From assembly GCF_017744695.1 (NCBI RefSeq), contig NZ_JAGIAS010000006.1, forward strand, positions 186,001-250,000: 64,000 nucleotides of DNA. Reading direction: 5' to 3'. The position numbers and the translations under genes are program-made. This document shows, piece by piece, positions 50,275-57,631 of the stretch. Below the pieces are notes generated by a model. That model saw only the letters and a program-made list of their open reading frames with translations. It made no database searches and was not told the origin of the DNA. Within the stretch, counting starts at the first letter, position 1. Every line of letters starts with the position of its first letter. This stretch comes from Dyadobacter sp. (GTDB lineage: Bacteria; Bacteroidota; Bacteroidia; Cytophagales; Spirosomataceae).

Positions 50275-52677
50275 ATGAAACTCAGGACATTTATTTGTGG
50301 TTTGCTGGCGCTGGCATTTTACAATACCTCGTACGCGCAGGACGACGCCATGCTCGCTTCCGTTCGGCAGAGGTTCGGCCTTTACACCGAGCGGGCCGTA
50401 CAGGAAAAACTGTTTGTGCATATCGACAGGCCGTTTTACCTCGTGGGAGAGACGATCTGGTTCAAAGCCTACAACCTCAATGGCGCCACGCACCGGTTTC
50501 TGGATCTGAGCAAAGTAGGCTATCTGGAAGTGCTCGACAGTGAGAACAATGCGGTACTGCAAACCAAATTTGCCATGGTCGACGGCCGGGGAAATGGTTC
50601 GGCGCTCGTACCGTCCACACTCGTCAGCGGCAAGTACAAGTTGCGGTGCTATACCAACTGGATGAAGAACTTCTCCGCTGAAAGCTACTTTGAAACCTCG
50701 GTCTCCATCCTGAACCCATTTGTTCGCTTCGATCCTGACCGGGCATCGAAGGAGGAAACCCGCTATGACGTGCAATTTTTCCCGGAAGGGGGACATCTGG
50801 TAAGCGGTATCGAAAGCAAGGTCGCATTTCGCGCCGTGGGTGTAGATGGCAAGGGTATTAAGTTTAAAGGGGCGATCCTTAACCAGCAGAATGAAACCGT
50901 GCGCGAATTTGAGCCGGAGCTGAATGGTATCGGCTATTTCAAGCTGAAACCGGAGGAAAACGCAGTTTATAAAGCAGCCATTACCGATAGCAAGGGGCAG
51001 CGTTTCGAATACCAGTTTCCCAAAGTGGAGCCGCAGGGGTATATAATGGAGGTAAAAGACTCGACTTCGGCGCTGGTGAAAGTGACTGTGACCGGGAAGC
51101 TTGAAAACGAAGAGCCCGCGACCATATATCTGCTCGCACATACGCGTCAGGCGAATGCAGTGTTTGGCAAAAAAGGATTAGGCAAGGGCCCGGCGGTTTT
51201 TGTGCTCGAAAAGGCGAAACTCGGGGAAGGTATTTCGCAGATTACGATCTTCAATGAAAAACTGAAACCGGTTTGTGAACGATTGTATTTCAAACGTCCC
51301 GAAAAACAGTTGGCCATCGATGCGCAGGTGGGTAAAAGCTTTATCGGACGTGAAAAGGTGGCGATGAATATCTCGGCTGCAACAGGACAGGCATTACCGG
51401 CTTGGAGCAATTTGTCGGTAGCCGTGTATCTCGACGATTCGATCCAATACCAGCCGCAGCACGATATGCACAGCTACCTGTGGCTCACCGCCGATTTGAA
51501 GGGCGACATCGAAAACCCGGGCTATTATTTTCAAAATGTAAATCAGAACACGGATAGGCAGCTCGACAACCTGATGCTTACCCATGGCTGGCGCCGTTTG
51601 AAATGGGACAAGGTTTTCGGGGGGCAACTGGTCAGTTTCGAACATTTGCCTGAATACGACGGACATTTTATTCACGCCCGCGTACTGAACCGTGCCGATG
51701 GAAAACCGGCGGTGAATAAGGACGCATACCTGGCATCGCTCGACGTGCCTGCGCGCCTGTATGTGGACAGGAGCGACAATGAAGGCCGGGTGAAATTTGA
51801 AGTACGCCAGTTTACAGGGCCTAAGGAAATTACGCTGCAAACGGATCTCGCTAATGACTCGACTTATCGATTCGAGGTGGCGACGCCGTTTTCCAAACAG
51901 TTTTCGACGACTGCCGTTCCTTCCTTCTTTTTTGATAAAACGCTGGAAAATCAGTTGCTGACGCGATCCGTCAATATGCAAACGGGCAATGCGTTTTTGC
52001 CAAGGATCTATACGGAGAAAAAGGCCGTACTGACCGACTCGCTACCATTCTTCGGGGTACCCGACGAGAAATATTTTCTCGACGATTTCACCCGTTTCCC
52101 GACCATGGAGGAGGTTTTGAGGGAATATGTAAAAGGCATTTTGGTCCGCAGGCGCCAAAAGGAATTCCATTTACGAATGATCGACAAGCTGCTCCCCAAC
52201 ACCTATTATACGACCGATCCCCTCATGCTCCTGGACGGTATCCCGGTTTTCGACGCCGACAAGATCATCGAAATGGATCCTTTAAAAGTGAAGAAAATCG
52301 AGCTGATCAGCTCGCGCTACTTCCTGGGGCCGATGACTTTTACCGGTATTGTCAGCTTCTCGACTTACCGGGGCGACCTGGGCGGGTTTGAACTCGATCC
52401 GAAAGTACTAGTCATGCCATACGAGGGCGTTCAGGCGCAAAGGGAGTTCTATGCGCCGAAATACGATAGTAATAACGCCAACAGCCGTATCGCCGATTTT
52501 CGCAATCTCCTGCATTGGGCACCCAATGTCACGACGGGCAAGGACGGCAAAGCGACGGTCGAGTTTTACACTTCTGATCAGACCGGCCGTTACAAGGTCG
52601 TGATTCAGGGTATCACCCCGGATGGCACGGCAGGCAGCAAAACCGTCTCTTTCGACGTCAGGAAGCGAAGCCTTTAA
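50275..52677 (+). CDS. Large secreted macroglobulin-like protein with plug-like C-terminal segment
   Basis: An 800-residue protein with a signal peptide (LRTFICGLLALAFYNTSYA). An MG2-like domain is at about residues 40-140 (KLFVHIDRPFYLVGETIWFK, GNGSALVPSTLVSGKYKLRC); more beta domains follow (VQFFPEGGHLVSGIESKVAF). Residues about 640-710 resemble a TonB-receptor plug (MLLDGIPVFDADKIIEMDPL, KKIELISSRYFLGPMTFTGI), and the end (NLLHWAPNVTTGKDGKATVE) resembles an alpha-2-macroglobulin domain. No thioester motif is seen. It closes the operon 25 bases after the second DUF4249 gene. Function unknown. Confidence 0.8.
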   Translation: MKLRTFICGLLALAFYNTSYAQDDAMLASVRQRFGLYTERAVQEKLFVHIDRPFYLVGETIWFKAYNLNGATHRFLDLSKVGYLEVLDSENNAVLQTKFAMVDGRGNGSALVPSTLVSGKYKLRCYTNWMKNFSAESYFETSVSILNPFVRFDPDRASKEETRYDVQFFPEGGHLVSGIESKVAFRAVGVDGKGIKFKGAILNQQNETVREFEPELNGIGYFKLKPEENAVYKAAITDSKGQRFEYQFPKVEPQGYIMEVKDSTSALVKVTVTGKLENEEPATIYLLAHTRQANAVFGKKGLGKGPAVFVLEKAKLGEGISQITIFNEKLKPVCERLYFKRPEKQLAIDAQVGKSFIGREKVAMNISAATGQALPAWSNLSVAVYLDDSIQYQPQHDMHSYLWLTADLKGDIENPGYYFQNVNQNTDRQLDNLMLTHGWRRLKWDKVFGGQLVSFEHLPEYDGHFIHARVLNRADGKPAVNKDAYLASLDVPARLYVDRSDNEGRVKFEVRQFTGPKEITLQTDLANDSTYRFEVATPFSKQFSTTAVPSFFFDKTLENQLLTRSVNMQTGNAFLPRIYTEKKAVLTDSLPFFGVPDEKYFLDDFTRFPTMEEVLREYVKGILVRRRQKEFHLRMIDKLLPNTYYTTDPLMLLDGIPVFDADKIIEMDPLKVKKIELISSRYFLGPMTFTGIVSFSTYRGDLGGFELDPKVLVMPYEGVQAQREFYAPKYDSNNANSRIADFRNLLHWAPNVTTGKDGKATVEFYTSDQTGRYKVVIQGITPDGTAGSKTVSFDVRKRSL

Positions 52678-53135
52678 ATGTAAAACTCCGAGGTGTGCTT
52701 GATCTCCTTCAATACGAAGGTGCTGTTGAGCACACCTATGTTGTCGATCTTCGACAGCTTATATTTCACGAAGTCGTGGTATTCGTCGAGGCTGGCGACG
52801 TTGATTTTTAGCAAAAAATCAACCTGCCCGGCCATGTGGTAGCATTCCTGCACCTCGTGGAGATTCTGTATCTCCTGTTCAAACTTCTCGATAAATGCTT
52901 CATTGTGGTAGCGCATGGATACCTGGCAGATGGTTGTAACCTGTCTGTTAATGAGTTTTTTATCTAAAATTGCTACATATTGCTTGATGTAACCCAGGCT
53001 TTCCAGTCTTCGGATTCGTTCATACACGGGCGAGACCGTGAGGTTAAGCATCGTCGCGATTTCCTTGGTCGTTTTCTTGGCATCTTTTTGAAGAATGCGG
53101 AGGATTTTGGTATCGATTTTGTCCAACTGTTCCAT
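52674..53135 (-). CDS. Lrp/AsnC family transcriptional regulator
   Basis: A 153-residue regulator with an N-terminal helix-turn-helix (LDKIDTKILRILQKDAKKTT, SPVYERIRRLESLGYIKQYV) and a C-terminal RAM ligand-binding domain (QECYHMAGQVDFLLKINVAS). Such proteins bind amino acids and form octamers on DNA. It is divergent from tdh-kbl, and the shared spacer holds an Lrp-like operator, so control of threonine breakdown and of itself is likely. Its stop codon interlocks with that of the convergent gene (shared TTA/TAA). Confidence 0.92.
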   Translation of the reverse strand: MEQLDKIDTKILRILQKDAKKTTKEIATMLNLTVSPVYERIRRLESLGYIKQYVAILDKKLINRQVTTICQVSMRYHNEAFIEKFEQEIQNLHEVQECYHMAGQVDFLLKINVASLDEYHDFVKYKLSKIDNIGVLNSTFVLKEIKHTSEFYI

Positions 53136-53180
53136 GAGGCAATAATATTTACTGGTACGGGTTTCGAATTGAATCTCAAA

Positions 53181-53195
53181 AAGTAAATTTTACTT
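53181..53195. promoter_or_regulatory. Lrp-like operator in the lrp-tdh spacer
   Basis: AAGTAAATTTTACTT is a perfect 15-base palindrome (7+1+7). It matches the E. coli Lrp consensus YAGHAWATTWTDCTR at 13 of 15 positions, with both misfits at the outer ends. It lies 46 bases upstream of the regulator's start codon. Confidence 0.6.
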
Positions 53196-53243
53196 CAAAA
53201 ATCAAATAGTGTGGTAATGTTTCCTGAGAAATAGGCTGTTTGT

Positions 53244-53258
53244 TGAAAATAATTTTCA
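53244..53258. promoter_or_regulatory. Second AT-rich palindrome in the lrp-tdh spacer
   Basis: TGAAAATAATTTTCA is another 15-base odd palindrome, 50 bases upstream of the tdh start codon. It fits the Lrp consensus less well. Its centre is 63 bases from the first, close to six helical turns. Confidence 0.4.
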
Positions 53259-53307
53259 CAAATGGGAAATTGCAAGTGATTTATGCTTTACCCAAAAGTT
53301 GTTTTTT

Positions 53308-54261
53308 ATGAAAACGGACTGCGTTTTAGTAATAGGGGCAAACGGACAGATCGGATCTGTTCTGGTGGAATATCTGAGGGAAATTTACGGATTGGGAAAA
53401 GTGGTGGCGACGGACATCCGCATGCCCGAATTCCCGGCCGGAATATTTGAGCAACTCGATGCGACCAATGCCGGTGAAATGGCCGCACTGGTGCGTAAAT
53501 ACGGTGTCACGCAAATTTATCACCTGGCCGCAATCCTCTCTGCAAAAGGCGAGCAGGACCCGCTCCGAACGTGGCATATCAATATGCAAACTTATTTCAA
53601 CGTGCTGGAAGTGGCGCGCGAAAACGGGGTAAGCAAAGTTTTTTACCCAAGTTCCATTGCCGTTTTCGGTGACCGTGTGGATACGCTGGCTGAGCAATGG
53701 TCGTACCTCGACCCTGCAACGGTTTACGGGATCAGCAAGGCGGCGGGGGAGAACTGGTCGAACTACTATTTCAAACGTTACGGCGTCGATATCCGCTCGC
53801 TGCGTTACCCGGGCATTATCGGCTACCAGTCGATGCCGGGCGGCGGAACTACCGACTACGCAGTTGATATTTATCACAAAGCGGTAAAGGGAGAGGCATT
53901 TGAATGCTTTCTCAAACCGGAAACGACCCTGCCGATGATCTACATCAGCGACGCGATGGACGCCACTGTCCGCCTGATGGAAGCGCCTGCCGAAAAGATC
54001 TCGGTCCGGACATCCTACAATCTAGCGGGCATGAGTTTTTCACCGAAAGAAGTCGCGCAAAGCATTCAAAAGGTAATTCCAAACTTCAACATAACTTACA
54101 AGCCAGACTTCCGCCAGGCCATCGCCGATTCCTGGCCACAGGAAATCGACGATGCCCAGGCCCGGAAAGACTGGGGCTGGCGGCCAAGCTATTCGCTGGA
54201 CAAGATGACGGAGGAGATGATTAGCGAGTTGCGGAAGAAGTATCAAGTTGTTAATGAGTGA
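53308..54261 (+). CDS. L-threonine 3-dehydrogenase, SDR (epimerase-like) type
   Basis: A 317-residue extended SDR enzyme. It has VLVIGANGQIGSVLVEYLRE (NAD binding), YHLAAILSAKGEQDPLRTWH, the catalytic TVYGISKAAGENWSNYYFKR and RSLRYPGIIGYQSMPGGGTT, the pattern of short-chain threonine dehydrogenases known from Flavobacterium and Cytophaga relatives. It oxidises threonine to 2-amino-3-ketobutyrate, the substrate of the kbl product downstream. ATG 53308 was chosen over a TTG at 53299. Confidence 0.92.
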   Translation: MKTDCVLVIGANGQIGSVLVEYLREIYGLGKVVATDIRMPEFPAGIFEQLDATNAGEMAALVRKYGVTQIYHLAAILSAKGEQDPLRTWHINMQTYFNVLEVARENGVSKVFYPSSIAVFGDRVDTLAEQWSYLDPATVYGISKAAGENWSNYYFKRYGVDIRSLRYPGIIGYQSMPGGGTTDYAVDIYHKAVKGEAFECFLKPETTLPMIYISDAMDATVRLMEAPAEKISVRTSYNLAGMSFSPKEVAQSIQKVIPNFNITYKPDFRQAIADSWPQEIDDAQARKDWGWRPSYSLDKMTEEMISELRKKYQVVNE

Positions 54262-54412
54262 ATGTGTGAATGATTGAATGATTGAATATTCTCTCGGTAG
54301 GTATGGCTTCGGTGAAATTCTGAAACTCGTTCAAATTCACTCGTTCAGTCATTCCATTCACTCATTCAAAATTCAGTCATTCACACATTAATCATTCAAT
54401 CATTCAAAATTC
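54257..54412. repeat. TGAATGA heptad repeats as inverted arms between tdh and kbl
   Basis: Bases 54257-54290 hold tandem TGAATGA-like units; 54338-54412 hold about nine units of the reverse complement (TCATTCA/TCACTCA). The two can fold into a long, imperfect stem with a loop near 54300-54335. It fills the whole 157-base tdh-kbl spacer. Confidence 0.65.
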
Positions 54413-54418
54413 ATTAGC

Positions 54419-55606
54419 ATGTACGGTACCATCCAACAAGAACTCCAAACCGAGCTGGAAGCGATCCGGTCGGCTGGCTTATATAAAAAGGAGCGCGTGA
54501 TCACCACGCCGCAGTCTGCGCATATTGCTACTACTGATGGCGGTGATGTGCTCAATTTTTGCGCCAACAATTACCTGGGCCTTTCTTCGCATCCCGATGT
54601 GATCCAGGCGGGTATCGACGCCATTCATTCCCACGGTTTTGGCATGTCGTCGGTGCGGTTTATTTGCGGCACGCAGGATATTCATAAGGAACTCGAACGC
54701 AAAACGGCCGAATTCCTGGGCACGGAAGACTGCATTCTCTATGCCGCGGCATTTGATGCCAATGGAGGTGTTTTCGAGCCGTTGCTGAATGAACAGGACG
54801 CTATTATCTCCGACGAGCTAAACCACGCTTCAATCATTGACGGCGTGAGATTGTGCAAGGCCAAGCGTTTCCGCTACAAGCATAACGACATGGCTGACCT
54901 CGAAAAGCAGCTCCAAGATGCACAGGGCAGCCGCCGCATTCTGGTTGTGACGGACGGTGTATTCTCCATGGATGGTACCATCGCCCGCCTCGATCAAATA
55001 TGCGACCTGGCCGAGCAATATCAGGCCATGGTAATGATCGACGAATGCCACGCCAGCGGTTTTGTGGGTAAAACCGGCCGCGGCACGCACGAGTACCGCA
55101 ATGTAATGGGCCGTATCGACATCATCACAGGTACTTATGGCAAGGCATTGGGCGGCGCTTCGGGAGGTTTTACGGCGGCGAAAAAAGAGATTGTGGAAAT
55201 CCTCCGCCAGCGTTCACGTCCGTATTTATTTTCAAACACATTGGCGCCTTCCATTGTGGGGGCTTCCATCAAAGTACTCGATCTACTCACCTCATCCACT
55301 GCATTGCGCGACAAGCTGGAACGGAATACGCAGTATTTCCGTAAGGCTATGACCGAAGCCGGGTTTGACATTCTGCCCGGCGAGCACCCGATTGTTCCTA
55401 TTATGCTCTACGAAGCCAAGCTGGCGCAAGAATTTGCCGCCAAGCTGCTCGATGAAGGCATTTACGTGATCGGCTTTTTCTATCCTGTGGTTCCACAAGG
55501 CAAGGCGCGTATCCGCGTGCAGATCTCAGCCGGGCACGAACAAGCGGACCTTGAAAAGGCTGTGGCGGCGTTTACGAAAGTCGGTCGCGAGTTGGGCGTT
55601 ATTTAG
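54419..55606 (+). CDS. kbl: Glycine C-acetyltransferase (2-amino-3-ketobutyrate CoA ligase)
   Basis: A 395-residue PLP enzyme of the alpha-oxoamine synthase family. It converts 2-amino-3-ketobutyrate and CoA to glycine and acetyl-CoA. Motifs: NFCANNYLGLSSHPDVIQAG, then GFGMSSVRFICGTQDIHKEL, MIDECHASGFVGKTGRGTHE and the PLP-lysine region ITGTYGKALGGASGGFTAAK. With the upstream dehydrogenase it forms the two-step threonine degradation pathway. Biotin synthase BioF and ALA synthase are related, but the context fits Kbl. Confidence 0.95.
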   Translation: MYGTIQQELQTELEAIRSAGLYKKERVITTPQSAHIATTDGGDVLNFCANNYLGLSSHPDVIQAGIDAIHSHGFGMSSVRFICGTQDIHKELERKTAEFLGTEDCILYAAAFDANGGVFEPLLNEQDAIISDELNHASIIDGVRLCKAKRFRYKHNDMADLEKQLQDAQGSRRILVVTDGVFSMDGTIARLDQICDLAEQYQAMVMIDECHASGFVGKTGRGTHEYRNVMGRIDIITGTYGKALGGASGGFTAAKKEIVEILRQRSRPYLFSNTLAPSIVGASIKVLDLLTSSTALRDKLERNTQYFRKAMTEAGFDILPGEHPIVPIMLYEAKLAQEFAAKLLDEGIYVIGFFYPVVPQGKARIRVQISAGHEQADLEKAVAAFTKVGRELGVI

Positions 55607-55984
55607 TCAGGTATAGTGAAGTATTGTCAGATATAGTCAGGTGTTGTCAAGAGTTGTCAGATGTGGCAAGATTGGTAAGGAGCTGAATGCCGTTAGGCAT
55701 GTAATATTGGTAGGAAACACGACTGGCCATATTTCGATAAAATGCCGTCAGGCATGTAACAACAATGCTCTGTTGTCGCATGCCTGACGGCATTTTTGGA
55801 ACATAGCCCTGGGGACGATTGCTACCTATGTTACATCGCTACGCGATTTCAGACGACGTAACCTACATCAATGCGCTGTAATGTTCCGTCGCTTTCCACA
55901 ATACATCGCGATTACTGACCACACTTCGCTCTACCTGACAATTCTTGACCACACCTCACTACACCTGACCGCACTTGCCCCTAC
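55607..55984. repeat. 378-base repeat-filled gap between kbl and the transglutaminase gene
   Basis: No gene is seen. Outer arms (55608-55662 and about 55914-55975) consist of loose GTCAGGTGT-type units and their complement (ACACCTGAC). Inside is a perfect 18-bp stem (55739-55756 with 55779-55796) built on ATGCCGTCAGGCATG, whose left half recurs at 55687-55701 as ATGCCGTTAGGCATG. A further hairpin AACATAG/CTATGTT spans 55800-55832. The structure resembles a REP-type composite repeat; it also could end both convergent genes. Confidence 0.7.
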
Positions 55985-56785
55985 TTACCCTTCGGCATCA
56001 AGCAGCTCCACTTCCACGTGCAGCGATTGCAGCGTGGCGTTTCCGTATTGGGTAACCATCGCCACATCTGCGGCATCGCGGCCGTGGGCGATCTCGATGC
56101 GGTAGCCTTCGGTTTTTTCCTGTACCGCATCGAACGTGTACCATTCGCCGCCGATGAAAACCTCAAACCAGGCGTGCAGGTCCATGTCTTTCAGTTTATC
56201 GAGGTAGCCTACTGTCATACGCGTCGGGATGCAGAGGTTACGGCATAGCGCAATGGCGAGGTGCGTAAAGTCACGGCACACGCCTACGTGGCTGCGGGCG
56301 GTGTCGAGCGCAGTGGTGGCGGCATTGGACATGCCATATTGATAGCGAATGTTGTTGTGTATCCACGTCCGGATCGCCTCCACCTGGTCGTAGCCTGGTG
56401 TAAGGTTGCCCGCTATTTCCAGGGCCAGCATGTTGATTTCGTGTAAGTCCGATTGGCAATAGCGGCTCGGCAGGATGTAATGCATCACCTCATCGGGAAG
56501 CTCTCCGACAAGCATATACGCAGGTGGTGGGTTTGGAATAGGCTTCGTTTCGCTTACCTGCGCCTGTACTTCCGTGGTGATCGTAACCCGGCCCACGGGC
56601 AGGATCGTGCGCTGGCAAGGGTTGCCGTAAAGGTCGGTATACTCCGAAAACGGCACTGGTGGCTCTATGTTAAAACCTTCCTGAATGATCGATTGGCCTT
56701 CCTGGCGGCGGGGGCGTAACATGGTCGTTACGGTGGTGGGGGCATACACGTCGTACGTGAATATGCTTCTGCCCTTCATTTTCAT
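55985..56785 (-). CDS. Transglutaminase-like cysteine protease family protein
   Basis: A 266-residue protein without a signal peptide. An N-terminal beta domain (to about residue 115) precedes the transglutaminase core with Cys in RSHVGVCRDFTHLAIALCR, His in KDMDLHAWFEVFI and Asp in EWYTFDAVQEK. Proteins of this class are regularly encoded with alpha-E, circularly permuted ATP-grasp and Anbu genes; here alpha-E and Anbu are about 6 kb away on the other strand. Probable peptidase or amide-forming activity; substrate unknown. Confidence 0.9.
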   Translation of the reverse strand: MKMKGRSIFTYDVYAPTTVTTMLRPRRQEGQSIIQEGFNIEPPVPFSEYTDLYGNPCQRTILPVGRVTITTEVQAQVSETKPIPNPPPAYMLVGELPDEVMHYILPSRYCQSDLHEINMLALEIAGNLTPGYDQVEAIRTWIHNNIRYQYGMSNAATTALDTARSHVGVCRDFTHLAIALCRNLCIPTRMTVGYLDKLKDMDLHAWFEVFIGGEWYTFDAVQEKTEGYRIEIAHGRDAADVAMVTQYGNATLQSLHVEVELLDAEG

Positions 56786-56957
56786 TTATGAGTCGGATTA
56801 GTATTTTGGTTCAATGTAATGATGCTTAGTTACTTAAAAATTACGTGCCATTTATTTTATTGTGAACACCCGCGTCGACCAGAATTAAATCGTTTTAATC
56901 GACGTTTGTACATCAGGAATGTTAATTTTAGAGCGAGTAGTATTTAGTGAAATTTAA

Positions 56958-57503
56958 ATGAATACACCTATGGCAGTTACAAAATGGATCGTAGACCCGG
57001 CGCATTCCGAAGTGCAGTTCAAAATCAAACACCTGGTCATTTCGACGATCACGGGTTCCTTCAACAACTTTGAAGGCGGGGCGACTTCGGACCTCAATAA
57101 CTTTGAAAACGCGGAAATTCACTTCTCACTCGATGTGAGCAGTATCGATACCAATGTGGAAATGCGCGATGCCCATTTGCGGTCGGCGGATTTCTTCGAT
57201 GCCGATCAATTCCCGCATATTACTTTTCAATCCAACTATTTTCATAAAGTAAAAGGAGACAATTATAAGCTCTCCGGCCTCCTGACGCTGAAAGGTATTA
57301 CCAAGCCCATCGAGCTCGATGCCGAGTACGGCGGTGCGGAAAAGGACGGCGAGGGGAATGTGCGTATTGGTTTCGAGGTAGAAGGGCGTTTGAGCCGCCA
57401 GGAATTCGGCCTGAATTACATGCAGCTCACCGACTCGGGCGGCTTAGTAATTGGTGAGGACGTGAAACTGATTGCTAATATTCAGCTTGTAAAGCAGGCA
57501 TAA
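56958..57503 (+). CDS. YceI-family lipid-binding protein
   Basis: A 181-residue YceI lipocalin-like protein: VTKWIVDPAHSEVQFKIKHL at the start, then SDLNNFENAEIHFSLDVSSI, MRDAHLRSADFFDADQFPHI and LKGITKPIELDAEYGG. The family binds isoprenoid chains. This member has no signal peptide, so it should be cytoplasmic, unlike E. coli YceI. A second ATG at 56970 is possible. The 172 bases upstream hold only weak promoter-like sequence. A terminator follows. Confidence 0.92.
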   Translation: MNTPMAVTKWIVDPAHSEVQFKIKHLVISTITGSFNNFEGGATSDLNNFENAEIHFSLDVSSIDTNVEMRDAHLRSADFFDADQFPHITFQSNYFHKVKGDNYKLSGLLTLKGITKPIELDAEYGGAEKDGEGNVRIGFEVEGRLSRQEFGLNYMQLTDSGGLVIGEDVKLIANIQLVKQA

Positions 57504-57533
57504 TCAGTGATTTAATTATTTTCATAAACTTTT

Positions 57534-57576
57534 AATACCCGGCATGGACCTGAAAACTGGTTTGCCGGGTATTTTT
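57534..57576 (+). terminator. Terminator after yceI
   Basis: AATACCCGGCA (57534-57544) and TGCCGGGTATT (57563-57573) form a perfect 11-bp stem that runs into a T-tract. Confidence 0.85.
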
Positions 57577-57631
57577 GATTTCAATAGAAAATGCGGGTTG
57601 CCGTCTTTTCATCAAACCTAACTCGCAATCC

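Noticed and set aside
50218..51141. 307-residue open frame on the minus strand inside the macroglobulin-like gene
   Set aside because: Antisense shadow of a gene with a signal peptide and family-like motifs; no start context or domain of its own.
44402..52677. Call as a SusCD polysaccharide utilisation locus
   Set aside because: No SusD-like lipoprotein or glycoside hydrolase is present; the receptor is of STN type and the lipoproteins are DUF4249.
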